A DNA stretch of 64,000 nt from Massilia sp. Bi118 (GTDB taxonomy: Bacteria > Pseudomonadota > Gammaproteobacteria > Burkholderiales > Burkholderiaceae_D): the NCBI RefSeq assembly GCF_918697865.1, contig NZ_CAKKMV010000003.1, positions 186,001 to 250,000 of the forward strand, read 5' to 3'. Made by a program: the position numbers and the translations under genes. Shown in pieces: positions 16,009 to 24,414 of the stretch; the first letter of the stretch is position 1; every line of letters starts with the position of its first letter. The notes below the pieces were generated by a model. It had not been told where the DNA came from. It saw only the letters and a list, made by a program, of their open reading frames with translations, and made no database searches.

Positions 16009-16902
16009 ATGGACAGATTCGACGAACTGCAGATCCTGGTCGCCATCCTCGACACCGGCAGCATGGCCGCCGCCGCGCGCAAGCTGGGCCGTTCGCCGGC
16101 CGCCGTCACGCGCGTGCTGGGTGCGCTGGAAGCGCGCGCCGGCGCCCGCCTGCTGGAGCGCAGCACGCGCCGCCTGACCCCGACCGAGGCAGGCCTGCGC
16201 CTGGCCGAACAGGCACGCCGCCTGCTGGCCGACTACGACGCCGCCCTGCTGCCGGAAGCCGCCGGCACGCCGCGCGGCCTGTTGCGCGTCGCCGCGCCCA
16301 ACGTGTTCGGGCGCAGGCACGTCGCGCCGGTGGCGACGCGCTTCCTCGCCGCGCAGCCCGAGGTGCAGGTCGAGCTGCTGCTGTCGGACCGGAACGTCGA
16401 CCTGATCGAGGAAGGCATCGACGCCGCGGTGCGCATTGGCGCCGTATCAAGCATGAGCGTGGTCGCGCGCCCGCTGGGAAAGGTGGCAAGGGTGACGGTG
16501 GCCAGTCCCGCCTACCTCGAGCGGCGCGGCACGCCGCTCGAGCCGGCCGACCTGGCGAACCACGAGCTGATCATGTCGACTTCGGTGCGCAGCGTCGCCG
16601 AATGGCGTTTCAGGGCCGGCGCGCGCGAGCACGTGGTGCGCTACAGCCCGCGCCTGCGGGTGAACGATGTCGAGGCGGTATTGGGCGCGGCCTGCGACGG
16701 CTTCGGCATCGCCCGCGCCCTGTCCTACCAGGTCGAGCCGCTGCTGCGTGCCGGCCTGTTGCAACGGGTGCTGGACGATTACGAGCCGGAGCCGCTGCCG
16801 GTCCAGCTGGTGCTTCCGAGCAGCCGCCACATGCCGCCGCGCCTGCGTGCCTTCGTCGATTTCGCGGTGGCGCAGTTCGCGGCGCTGGACGTACTCAGGT
16901 AA
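16009..16902 (+). CDS. LysR-family transcriptional regulator
   Basis: 297 residues. The winged helix-turn-helix spans residues 1-60 (FDELQILVAILDTGSMAAAARKLGRS, then ALEARAGARLLERSTRRLTPTEAG). It is joined by a linker helix to the two-lobed inducer domain (LRVAAPNVFGRRHVAPV, VRIGAVSSMSVVARPLG, ACDGFGIARALSYQVEPLL). LysR proteins normally repress themselves and regulate the divergent gene, here the GST-PNPOx operon; the 100-bp spacer would contain the T-N11-A sites. Its 3' end overlaps the EamA gene end by 8 bp. Confidence 0.92.
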   Translation: MDRFDELQILVAILDTGSMAAAARKLGRSPAAVTRVLGALEARAGARLLERSTRRLTPTEAGLRLAEQARRLLADYDAALLPEAAGTPRGLLRVAAPNVFGRRHVAPVATRFLAAQPEVQVELLLSDRNVDLIEEGIDAAVRIGAVSSMSVVARPLGKVARVTVASPAYLERRGTPLEPADLANHELIMSTSVRSVAEWRFRAGAREHVVRYSPRLRVNDVEAVLGAACDGFGIARALSYQVEPLLRAGLLQRVLDDYEPEPLPVQLVLPSSRHMPPRLRAFVDFAVAQFAALDVLR

Positions 16903-17845
16903 GTACGGCCACGGCGTCGGCCGAACGCTCGCGGTGCGCCGACGCGCAGCTCAGCACACCCGCGATCAGCAACGCCATCGCCAGCCATTCCAGCCCGGTG
17001 GGCAGGCGCTGCTCCCAAATAAAACCGTACAGCAGCGCGAACAGGGTCTCGAAGACGATCATCTGCCCGGTCATGGTCAGCGGCAGCAGGCGGCTGGCGT
17101 GGTTCCACAGCGCGTTGCCGACCACCGAGCACAGGATCGCGACCGTCGTGACCACGCCGCCGAAATACCACCAGGACGAAGACGAGTGCAGGCCCGGGTT
17201 CAGCATGAAAGCCGGCACCGCCAGCAGCAGCGCCTGCGCCCCGGTGACCACGCCCACCAGCAGACTCCAGTCATGCGCCGACACCCCATGTAGCCGGGTC
17301 AGCGCACGGCTGTTGCCGACCGCGTACAGGGTCCAGGACACCAGCGCGCCCGCCGCACACAGCAGGCCGAGGAGCGAACCCGCCATCGAGCCATGCTGGG
17401 GATTCGACAGCGACTGCCAGCTGATGCAGACCAGGCCGGCGACGCCCAGCGCCAGCGAAGGCAGCAGGCGCAGCATGGGCGCGGCATCGGCATCGCGCCG
17501 CCCGGCCAGCGTGACCGTCACCGGCAGCAGGCCGATGATCAAGGAAGTCATCGCCACCCCGCCCAGCTGCACCGCGTTCGCCAGGAACACGTAATAGATG
17601 ATGTTGCCGGCGAAGCTGAGCCAGCCCAGGGTGCGCCAGTCGCGCCAGCCCAGCATGGGCCGCACGCGCCGCCACGAGGGCGCCAACAGCGCGGCCGCGA
17701 CCAGGCCATAGGCCAGATAGCGGCCGGCCGAGAGCTGCAGCGGCGAGAAGCCGCGCGTCAGCTCGGGGGTGAGAAAGACCAGGCCCCAGAAGGCGCCTGC
17801 CAGGATGCTCGCGCCGATGCCGAGCCAGTGATTTCGTGTAAGCAT
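16895..17845 (-). CDS. DMT-superfamily (EamA) transporter
   Basis: 316 residues from the ATG preceded by CGGAGGAAAAGC; the frame runs further upstream without a site. Ten predicted helices form two EamA repeats: GIGASILAGAFWGLVFLTP at the start of the first, GSLLGLLCAAGALVSWTLYAVG at the start of the second. It is a drug/metabolite exporter of the inner membrane with unknown substrate. The AraC gene 91 bp upstream on the same strand is the likely regulator; this AraC-EamA pairing is frequent in Proteobacteria. Confidence 0.9.
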   Translation of the reverse strand: MLTRNHWLGIGASILAGAFWGLVFLTPELTRGFSPLQLSAGRYLAYGLVAAALLAPSWRRVRPMLGWRDWRTLGWLSFAGNIIYYVFLANAVQLGGVAMTSLIIGLLPVTVTLAGRRDADAAPMLRLLPSLALGVAGLVCISWQSLSNPQHGSMAGSLLGLLCAAGALVSWTLYAVGNSRALTRLHGVSAHDWSLLVGVVTGAQALLLAVPAFMLNPGLHSSSSWWYFGGVVTTVAILCSVVGNALWNHASRLLPLTMTGQMIVFETLFALLYGFIWEQRLPTGLEWLAMALLIAGVLSCASAHRERSADAVAVLT

Positions 17846-17936
17846 GCTTTTCCTCCGAGCCGCCATGATGCGTGGGACGGCCCGGCTATGTCTTGACCTC
17901 AACTCGCGGGGATTTGACCTGTTCTCCTGGCGTCCT

Positions 17937-18674
17937 TTATGCCGGGCGGTGCTGGCGCCGGTAAGCCGCCGGCGTCATCCCGGTGGCCTTGCGCAGCGCC
18001 CGCGTCAGCGCGCTTTGCTCGGAAAAACCGGCGCGCAGCGCGATCTCGGCGATCGGCGTGGCGGTGCCCGCCAGCCACTCGCGCGCCAGGTCGAGGCGGC
18101 GGCCGAGCAGCCAGGCATGCGGCGTGGTGTCGTGCTCCTCGCGGAACAGCGCGTGCAGGCGGCTGACGCTGCTGCCCAGCGCCTGCGCCATCGATCCGGT
18201 GGTCCACGGCTGGCCGGGCGCGGCCTCGATGCGGGCCAGCAGCGCGGCCAGCTTCGAGGCCGGGCGCGGGCTGTCGAGCGTCAGGGTATCGAGCAGCAGC
18301 GGCACCCAGCCCTGCACCACCGCAGGCGGCGCGGCGCCGCTGTCGCTCATCAGCGCCATGAATTCGATCAGTTTTCGGGAGGCCGGGCCGAGCGGCGCGA
18401 ACGGGCGCTCGAACAAACGCTCGCCGGCGCCGGGCGCCAGCGCCTCGGCGCCGATGTCGACGATGATCGAGCGGTTGCTGGCATCGCCGTGCTGGGCATG
18501 CCAGGCGCCGGGCGCGACGAAACCGGCGCGCAGCGGGTCCAGCATGCCCTGGCGCCCTTCGACCTCGAGCAGCAGCGCGCCGTTCAGCGGCAGCACCAGC
18601 TGGCCGTAGTCGTGGCGGTCGGGCGCGGTGAATTCGCCGTAGCTGCGCAGGTGAAGATCGACGGTGGAAACCAT
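17937..18674 (-). CDS. AraC-family transcriptional regulator with cupin sensor
   Basis: 245 residues. The N-terminal half is a cupin-type pocket (YGQLVLPLNGALLLEVEG, FVAPGAWHAQHGD with its His pair, which would be metal- or ligand-binding). The C-terminal third holds two HTH motifs: MAQALGSSVSRLHALFREEHDTTP and IAEIALRAGFSEQSALTRALRKATGMTPAAYR, the classic AraC block. The order cupin then HTH fits small-molecule sensing regulators. It is immediately upstream of, and co-directional with, the EamA gene, which it probably controls. Confidence 0.9.
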   Translation of the reverse strand: MVSTVDLHLRSYGEFTAPDRHDYGQLVLPLNGALLLEVEGRQGMLDPLRAGFVAPGAWHAQHGDASNRSIIVDIGAEALAPGAGERLFERPFAPLGPASRKLIEFMALMSDSGAAPPAVVQGWVPLLLDTLTLDSPRPASKLAALLARIEAAPGQPWTTGSMAQALGSSVSRLHALFREEHDTTPHAWLLGRRLDLAREWLAGTATPIAEIALRAGFSEQSALTRALRKATGMTPAAYRRQHRPA

Positions 18675-18721
18675 CGGGCTAGTTTAGCATCGATCCTCTG
18701 GAGACTCAGGGAGGTCCCGGA

Positions 18722-18743
18722 GCGCCGGCTTGAAAGCCAGCGC
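18722..18743 (-). terminator. GC-rich hairpin downstream of the FAD oxidase gene
   Basis: GCGCCGGCT TGAA AGCCAGCGC forms a 9-bp stem with one mismatch, 22 bp past the stop of the reverse-strand gene ending at 18765. No convincing U tract follows, so termination is an inference. Confidence 0.3.
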
Positions 18744-18764
18744 CCCGGGCATCAGTCCGACGCG

Positions 18765-20165
18765 TCATGCGTCAGGACGGATGTTGTGGTTGAAGCGGAA
18801 CAGGTTGTCGGGATCGTAGCGCTGCTTGATGCCGACCAGGCGCGCGTAGTTGGGACCGTAGGCCTCGTGGATGCGCGCGCCCTCGTCCTGGGTCAGGAAG
18901 TTGATGTAGACGCTGCCGGCGGCGTGCGGCGCCGCGGCCGTGAAGAATTCGCGCGCCCACGACACCACCTTGTCGTCGTCGGCGGCGTCGATCCAGCGCC
19001 CGTGCACGTTCATCGCGAACTGCACGTTGCGGTGCGGGTAGGCGGTGTCCACAGGCGCCCGCGCGTTGGCCTTGCCGCCGATCAGGCCGAGGAAGATCTC
19101 GCAGTGCGGCGTCGGCACCGCTCCGGCGTAGCGCAGCACGACGTCGATGGCCTCGTCGGACAGGCGCGTGAAATTGTGCGATTTCCAGTAGTTGCGCGCG
19201 CCCGGGGCCAGCAGCGGGTCGAAGGCCTTCTGCCAGGCTTCGTAGGGCATCGCGCCGACGTGCTCGCCCACCGGCTGGACGCCGGGTTGGCCGAAATTGC
19301 GGATCTGCTCGAGCAAGGGCGCTACCGCATCCGGCGCCTTGGGCGAAAACACGGCCAGGGCGACGATCGCGGTGCCGTGCACCTCGGGCGCCAGGAAAGG
19401 CAGCGGCGGCGCCTGGCGCAGCACGGCCCAGACGCTGGCGTCGTCCGGCAGGACGTCGACGAAATCGCGGTAGCGGCGCATCACCTCGCGCGCCTGCGCG
19501 GCCGGGAACACGACCAGCCCGGCGGTGACCTCGGGTCCGACCGGATGCAGGGCGAACTGGAAAAGCGTGACCACGCCAAAATTGCCGCCGCCGCCGCGGA
19601 TCGCCCAGAACAGGTCCGGTTCGTCCTGCGCGCTGGCCCAGTGACGCTTGCCGTCCGCGGTGACGACCTCGGCGCCGACCAGGTTGTCGACCGCCAGCCC
19701 GTGCATGCGGCTCAGCCAGCCGAAGCCGCCGCCAAGCGTCAGGCCGGCGGCGCCGGTGGTGGAGTTGATGCCCAGGGGGACCGCCAGGCCACAGGACTGG
19801 GTTTCATGGTCGACGTCGGACAGCAGCGCGCCGCCGCTGACCCAGGCCAGGCGCGCGCGCGGGTCGACGTGGACGTCGCGCATGCCTGACAGGTCGATCA
19901 CCATGCCGTCTTCGCACAGCGCACTGCCGGCGATGTTGTGGCCGCCACCCTTGACCGCCAGCGGCAAGCCGTTGTCGCGCGCGAAATTCACCGCCGCCAC
20001 CACATCGGCGGTGCCGGCGCAGCGCACGATCAGGGCGGGACGGCGCTCGATCATGGCGTTCCAGATCGCGCGCGCATCGTCGTAATTGGGGTCGCCCGGC
20101 TGCAGCACCGGTCCCCGCAGCGTGGCCTTGAATGCAGCGACCACTTCGTTCTTCATATTGGTCAT
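18765..20165 (-). CDS. FAD-binding (berberine-bridge type) oxidoreductase
   Basis: 466 residues of the VAO/BBE flavoprotein family. The PP-loop and flavin-attachment motif VKGGGHNIAG (His76, the usual 8-alpha covalent FAD site) lies early, followed by LGGGFGWLSRMHGLAVDN and DLFWAIRGGGGNFGVVT. The C-terminal BBE segment is YGPNYARLVGIKQRYDPDNLFRFNHN. The Cys that makes the second FAD bond in bicovalent members is not evident, so a single covalent link is likely. Members oxidise alcohols, sugars or aromatic alcohols using O2. No signal peptide is visible. It appears monocistronic, with a hairpin downstream. Confidence 0.9.
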   Translation of the reverse strand: MTNMKNEVVAAFKATLRGPVLQPGDPNYDDARAIWNAMIERRPALIVRCAGTADVVAAVNFARDNGLPLAVKGGGHNIAGSALCEDGMVIDLSGMRDVHVDPRARLAWVSGGALLSDVDHETQSCGLAVPLGINSTTGAAGLTLGGGFGWLSRMHGLAVDNLVGAEVVTADGKRHWASAQDEPDLFWAIRGGGGNFGVVTLFQFALHPVGPEVTAGLVVFPAAQAREVMRRYRDFVDVLPDDASVWAVLRQAPPLPFLAPEVHGTAIVALAVFSPKAPDAVAPLLEQIRNFGQPGVQPVGEHVGAMPYEAWQKAFDPLLAPGARNYWKSHNFTRLSDEAIDVVLRYAGAVPTPHCEIFLGLIGGKANARAPVDTAYPHRNVQFAMNVHGRWIDAADDDKVVSWAREFFTAAAPHAAGSVYINFLTQDEGARIHEAYGPNYARLVGIKQRYDPDNLFRFNHNIRPDA

Positions 20166-20250
20166 CTTTCGCCTCCACTCGCCAGGGCGCCGGCTGGCGC
20201 CGTCCTATGCAGGATAGGTGCTATGGAGGGATGTGCAAGCGCTGTCTGCG

Positions 20251-20320
20251 ATGAGCGCTTAATAAAGCCCACATGGCGGCGTTGCCCCGCCTTGCCCTGC
20301 GGACTTTCTTAAGCGCTCAT
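20251..20320. repeat. 70-bp imperfect palindrome at the SDR gene end
   Basis: ATGAGCGCTTAA (20251-20262) and TTAAGCGCTCAT (20309-20320) are perfect 12-nt inverted arms. The stem extends inward with mismatches (AAAGCCCACA against TGCGGACTTT) and encloses a GGCGG/CCGCC mini-hairpin. The element overlaps the last four bases of the SDR gene, so its TGA stop lies inside the right arm. It could serve as a terminator for that gene or be a small mobile palindrome; its copy number elsewhere is unknown. Confidence 0.6.
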
Positions 20321-21063
20321 AAGCGCACCAGGCGCCCGCCGTCCACGCGCAGCCCGGCGCCCAGGATGAAGGCGGCATCGTCGCCACACAGGAAGGCGAT
20401 CGCGGCGGCGATGTCGTCGGGGGTGCCGACCTCGGCCTTGTTGATGACTTCCGCGCCCGAGCGCACGTTGGGGTTATCCCAGAGCATGGGCGTGTCGACC
20501 GCGCCCGGCAGCACGGCGTTCACGCGCACGCCCTTGGGCTTGCCCTCCAGCGCGGCCGAGCGCGTCAGCGACAGCAGCGCCGTCTTGGCCGCCGCATAAG
20601 GCGCGACCAGGGGTTCGGTCTCGACCGCGTGCACGCTGGAGACGTTGACCACCGCCCCGCCGCCTTTCATCTTGAGGAAGGCCTGCTTGATGAAGAGGAA
20701 GGCGCCGAGCAGGTCGACGCCGAGGATGCGCTGCCAGTCCTCGACGGTCTGGTCTTCGATGGCCTTGAAGATCATCAGGCCGGCGTTGTTGATCACGATG
20801 TCCCAGTGGCCGAATTTGGCGATGGCCGCATCGGCCGCGGCGGCGACCTGGTCCTCGTTGGCGACGTCGCAGACGATGGTGGCGATGCGCTCGGGCGCGG
20901 CTTCCGTGTCTGCCGCCAGCTGGGCAGCGGCGGCGTCCAGCCTGGCCTGGTCGAGGTCGGCCAGCAGCACGCTGGCGCCCTCCCGCAGCAGGCGGCGCGC
21001 GGTGGCGAGGCCGATGCCGCCGGCCGCGCCGGTCACGATTGCACTGCGTCCGTCGAGTTTCAT
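20317..21063 (-). CDS. Short-chain dehydrogenase/reductase (SDR)
   Basis: 248 residues, the normal classical SDR length. The cofactor motif TGAAGGIG sits at the N-terminus, with LLADLDQ at the end of beta 2 (Asp suggests NAD(H)). INNAG follows, then catalytic Ser and Tyr-Lys in NVSSVHAVETEPLVAPYAAAK, and the C-terminal GAGLRVDGGR. It reduces or oxidises an unknown alcohol/ketone in the cytosol. GAGGGA overlaps the end region of pncB, whose stop is 10 bp upstream, so it is the third gene of the SET-pncB-SDR transcript. Confidence 0.92.
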   Translation of the reverse strand: MKLDGRSAIVTGAAGGIGLATARRLLREGASVLLADLDQARLDAAAAQLAADTEAAPERIATIVCDVANEDQVAAAADAAIAKFGHWDIVINNAGLMIFKAIEDQTVEDWQRILGVDLLGAFLFIKQAFLKMKGGGAVVNVSSVHAVETEPLVAPYAAAKTALLSLTRSAALEGKPKGVRVNAVLPGAVDTPMLWDNPNVRSGAEVINKAEVGTPDDIAAAIAFLCGDDAAFILGAGLRVDGGRLVRL

Positions 21064-21073
21064 CGCATTTCCC

Positions 21074-22261
21074 TCAAATATGCTGGTCGAACACCTGCCG
21101 CAGATAGGCGATGAAGGTCTCGTCGGTTCCCATGCCCTTGCCCGGACTGTCGGACAGCTTGGCCACCGGCTGGCCGTTGCAGCGCGTGAGCTTCATGACG
21201 ATGTTGAGCGGCTCGTACTGGGTGTCGTTGGTGAGCTTGGTGCCGATGCCGAAGCCCAGCTGCACGCGGTCGGCAAAGTGGCGGTACAGATTCAGCGCCT
21301 TCGGCACCGTCAGCGCATCGGAGAACACCAGGCGCTTGGTGCGGGCGTCGATGCGCAGCTTGGCGTAATGGGCGATCGCCTTCTCGCCCCACTCGACCGG
21401 GTCGCCGGAATCGTGGCGCAGGCCGTCGAACAGCTTGGCGAAATAGAGGTCGAAGTCGCGCAGGAAGGCATCCATGCCGACCACGTCGGTGAGCGCGGTG
21501 CCGAGGTCGCCGCGGTATTCCTGCACCCAGTCCTCGAGCGCCTTCTTCTGGAAGTCGCGCAGGCGCACGTCGAAGGACTGGAAGGCCTGCATGTATTCAT
21601 GGGCCATGGTCCCGATCGGCACCAGGTTGAACTTCTTGGCCAGGTAGACGTTCGAAGTGCCCTTGAAGAACTGCGGCAGCTCGCGCGCCAGGGTCTCCAC
21701 GACTTCCTCGTGCCATTCGCCGGAAAAGCGGCGGCGCACGCCGAAGTCGAAGAAGTCGAAGGGGTTCAGGCGCTTGGGCTCGGCATCGAAGGCGCGGAAT
21801 TCCTCGACCTTCTGCGCCAGGCGCCTGCGTCCTTCTTCCAGTGCGGCGGCCTGGTCGAAACGGCGGAAATACAGCTCGTTGACGATGTAGAGCACGAAGA
21901 TCTCGAAGCCCATCACGTGCACGATGGGGCCGGTGGCGCGGATGCGCAGGTGCGGGCCGTCGGTCTCGACGTGGATGAACTTGCGCTGGAAGCGGAACAG
22001 GGTCAGGTAGTCGGCGAAATCGCTCTTGATGAAGCGCAGCGAACGCAGGTAATCGACCTCGTCCTCGCTGAACATCAGTTCGCACAGGTGGTCCAGCTCG
22101 CGCTCGACCTCATCCTTCAGCTCGGCCAGCGGATAGGCCGGCGTGTTGCGGCACTTGAATTCGTATTCGCCGATGGCGCCCGGATGCATGTGCAGGAAGG
22201 CCTGCCACATCGTGAACTTGTACAGGTCGGTCTCGAGCAGGCTGCGGACGACTGGTTTCAT
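21074..22261 (-). CDS. pncB: Nicotinate phosphoribosyltransferase
   Basis: 395 residues, standard length. It converts nicotinate, PRPP and ATP to NaMN in the Preiss-Handler salvage route. Diagnostic segments are the N-terminal [18 protein letters not shown], the regulatory His in [11 protein letters not shown] that is phosphorylated by ATP, the PRPP region [15 protein letters not shown], and GIGTKLTND. Its start overlaps the SET-domain gene stop by four bases (ATGA), implying translational coupling, and an SDR gene follows after 10 bp. It works with PncA (1006-1611). Confidence 0.95.
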   Translation of the reverse strand: MKPVVRSLLETDLYKFTMWQAFLHMHPGAIGEYEFKCRNTPAYPLAELKDEVERELDHLCELMFSEDEVDYLRSLRFIKSDFADYLTLFRFQRKFIHVETDGPHLRIRATGPIVHVMGFEIFVLYIVNELYFRRFDQAAALEEGRRRLAQKVEEFRAFDAEPKRLNPFDFFDFGVRRRFSGEWHEEVVETLARELPQFFKGTSNVYLAKKFNLVPIGTMAHEYMQAFQSFDVRLRDFQKKALEDWVQEYRGDLGTALTDVVGMDAFLRDFDLYFAKLFDGLRHDSGDPVEWGEKAIAHYAKLRIDARTKRLVFSDALTVPKALNLYRHFADRVQLGFGIGTKLTNDTQYEPLNIVMKLTRCNGQPVAKLSDSPGKGMGTDETFIAYLRQVFDQHI

Positions 22262-22743
22262 GAAGACCTTTCGCTTTTCGCGCGCGAGCGGCGCTTCGGC
22301 GCCAGCATGGTCCCGCTGCAGCCAGGCGTGCCGCAGCGGCAGGCGAACTGGCGCTTGAGCGCCGGCGTGTGCCGCTCGTCGTAGATCAGCGCGTAGTTGT
22401 AGTTGAGCTCCTCGCCCTCGTCGATGTCGCGCAGGGCGTGGATGTAGACCCGCCCGTCTTCCTCGTAGGCTTCGCAGTTCGGCTCGCAGGCGTGGTTGAT
22501 CCAGCGCGCATCGTTGCCGCGTCGGCCGCCGTCGATGACGTTTCCGTCTGCCAGGCTGAAATAGAAGGTGTGGTTGATCGGGCCGCCACGCTCGGCTGCG
22601 CGCTCGGTCGCATGGTCCCAGCTGATGCGTTCGCCGCGGTATTCGATGATGCGTTCCCCCGCGCCGATCGGGCGCAAGGCAAACACGCCGTTGCCGTGGA
22701 CCGGGGACTTCCTGACTTCGTAATTTTTTGCGGATGAACTCAT
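22258..22743 (-). CDS. SET-domain lysine methyltransferase-like protein
   Basis: 161 residues. The SET fold is complete: [24 protein letters not shown], the [17 protein letters not shown] motif (the SAM-binding NHxCxPN box), the ELNYNYAL box with the catalytic-type Tyr, and a post-SET zinc site [11 protein letters not shown] basic tail ([14 protein letters not shown]) follows. In eukaryotes such proteins methylate histone lysines; bacterial targets are mostly unknown. It heads the operon with pncB, overlapping by ATGA. Cytosolic. Confidence 0.9.
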   Translation of the reverse strand: MSSSAKNYEVRKSPVHGNGVFALRPIGAGERIIEYRGERISWDHATERAAERGGPINHTFYFSLADGNVIDGGRRGNDARWINHACEPNCEAYEEDGRVYIHALRDIDEGEELNYNYALIYDERHTPALKRQFACRCGTPGCSGTMLAPKRRSRAKSERSS

Positions 22744-23340
22744 TGCGGATGCGTGGGCGATGGATGAACGAAGAGGATGCCTATTATTGACCGAAAAGCA
22801 CTTTTGTGCCGCACGCGATCACCGATTGCAACTAAGCCCTGTTCAAGCTGCTCAGTCGCCGCCGCCCGCGCCTTCCAGAGCGGATTCCGCCGTCCAGGCT
22901 GGCCTCATGGTCCTTCCTGAAGGCGACCACGCTTGGGCAGGGTTGATGCCGGTGCCCCTCATGCTTGGACTGTGCATGGCGCCATGCATGCCGACGTGGC
23001 GGGTGTTGGCGCAGACGATGATTGTGACTGCGCTGCTTGCGGTCTTGCATATTCTTACGACACTGCTGGCCGATTGGGATCGCTTGGGCCGTGTATCGTT
23101 ATCTCGGCTTGCAGTTCTTGCCGTGAGCGTGGCTCAACCTGGATGCAATGTGGGGCGTTGGTTCGCGCATTGCTGGCGTTGCGGCGTTTGGGCTGAAGGT
23201 TTGGTGCCGTTGCACATAACTGGTAATCCCTTGATTACAGTTGTTTGTGTCCGCCTTTGGGCCGATAGTAGACCTATTGCAGTGTCCGATTACGACCCGT
23301 TGCGGACCTCAGGTATGTGACATCCATGGATCCGCTTTTA
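22744..23340. other. About 600 bp without a convincing gene
   Basis: The composition is less GC-rich than the flanks. An open frame of 186 codons exists on the plus strand at 22760-23320, but it has no ribosome site, no recognisable domain and a poor codon pattern. A near-tandem pair of half-palindromic units lies at 23247-23309. The stretch may be decayed coding or repeat DNA. I support no gene here. Confidence 0.4.
23247..23309. repeat. Two degenerate GTGTCCG...GGACCT half-palindromic units
   Basis: Unit 1 (23247-23275) and unit 2 (23282-23309) each begin GTGTCCG and end GACCT, with a central GGCC or ACGACCC. They look like diverged copies of an intergenic palindromic repeat. The similarity is partial. 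Confidence 0.35.
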
Positions 23341-23682
23341 TCAACCTACAGCGATATTTAGCCTAAATATCGACGATAGAAACTGCTTGTCAAATACGGT
23401 TCGGTCTTGGGGATAAATAAACTTCTCTCCCTTGTTCATTAGATGCCCGAAGAAGTCCCCAACATGATTTACTGCTTGGCATAAGGCTTGAAGAGAGCTG
23501 ACTCCATAGATGTTTCGCGGATGCTCCTCTAACCCATCCAACAAAATCGAGCAAACCCAGGTGCTGGCGTCGATTTGATATGGTTCGGCAACTTTGATGC
23601 AGAATGGCTTTTCCATGCCGTTTGAAAGCGACCAAATTAATTCTTGTGAGGCAATAATTCGGGACTCAATTATCGAAGTCAT
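23341..23682 (-). CDS. Hypothetical protein, possibly DUF6968-like
   Basis: 113 residues, clearly AT-richer than the neighbouring genes (roughly mid-40s percent GC by eye). The pattern of an N-terminal strand (ESRIIASQE), KPFCIKVAEPYQI, a strand with WVCSILLDGLEE, then YGVSSLQALCQAVNHVGDF resembles the small DUF6968-type domains found scattered in bacterial genomes; this is a visual guess. There is no signal peptide or membrane helix. No clear Shine-Dalgarno precedes the ATG. Base composition suggests recent acquisition. Function unknown. Confidence 0.6.
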   Translation of the reverse strand: MTSIIESRIIASQELIWSLSNGMEKPFCIKVAEPYQIDASTWVCSILLDGLEEHPRNIYGVSSLQALCQAVNHVGDFFGHLMNKGEKFIYPQDRTVFDKQFLSSIFRLNIAVG

Positions 23683-23794
23683 AGCTTGCCACTCGCTTAT
23701 TCGCTTTCAGATAAATCCATCCGAACGGCCACTCCTGGCAGGTTGCAGACGGTGCATGTGCCGCTCTTAAAGGCTGCGCATCCACGCAGGTCTG

Positions 23795-24307
23795 CTAATG
23801 CCGCTGCGCCCAATCGGCCATCGCCTCCAGTTCATCAAACATCCGGATCTTGGGCGTGATGTCGGCGGCCCCGCTCTCGATTGTAGCGACTGCGCGTTCA
23901 CATGCTTGCTTCTGCTCGCCGCGGCTGAGCCAATCCTTGGCCGCCGCATCGCCATTGCGCTGGAGGTTTGTCACGTAGGCGGTGAGGACGGTATCGCGTT
24001 TCGCCGTACCGCCCTCGGCCAGTGCTTCGTCAAGCCGCTGCTTCATATATTTGATGGTGGCCACATAGTACTTGGCATTGCGCTTCTGCCAGGCCCGAAC
24101 GAATTGCTGCGGCGTCTCCATGCGACTCAGCACCGGCATGCAGTCACGGCCGATGCGGCCGATCATGAAGTTCTCAGTGCCGACGAAAGCTGCTGCGGCG
24201 TCCCGCGACTCGTTTTCGACCCTGAGTGGGCTCTGCGCAATCGCGGCATCGGACAGCAATAATGCAGCGGAAATGGCGGTCAAGCGGATCGGGTGACGTA
24301 GCGGCAT
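23795..24307 (-). CDS. Exported hypothetical protein
   Basis: 170 residues starting MPLRHPIRLTAISAALLL with an AIAQS signal-peptidase site near residue 25. The mature part is helical, with conserved-looking Cys (GRDCMP and KQACERAV, which could pair) and the segment KRNAKYYVATIKYMKQRL. It is predicted to be periplasmic. I recognise no family. It stands between the AT-rich gene at 23341 and the acyl-CoA ligase on the same strand. Confidence 0.65.
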   Translation of the reverse strand: MPLRHPIRLTAISAALLLSDAAIAQSPLRVENESRDAAAAFVGTENFMIGRIGRDCMPVLSRMETPQQFVRAWQKRNAKYYVATIKYMKQRLDEALAEGGTAKRDTVLTAYVTNLQRNGDAAAKDWLSRGEQKQACERAVATIESGAADITPKIRMFDELEAMADWAQRH

Positions 24308-24414
24308 GCAGGAACTCCGTTAGCTGAAATGAAATGTGGAGCGGTACTCGGCGGTACGCAAGCACCTTAGCACATCGGAGTTTGCAAAATTACACTCTTT
24401 GTCACCCTTATTCC

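Noticed and set aside
14937..17594. An 885-codon plus-strand frame over the PNPOx, GST, LysR and EamA genes
   Set aside because: It spans four genes with well-defined motifs and is compositionally a shadow.
22760..23320. 186-codon frame before the DUF6968-like gene
   Set aside because: No ribosome site, no domain and an irregular codon pattern; treated as non-coding.
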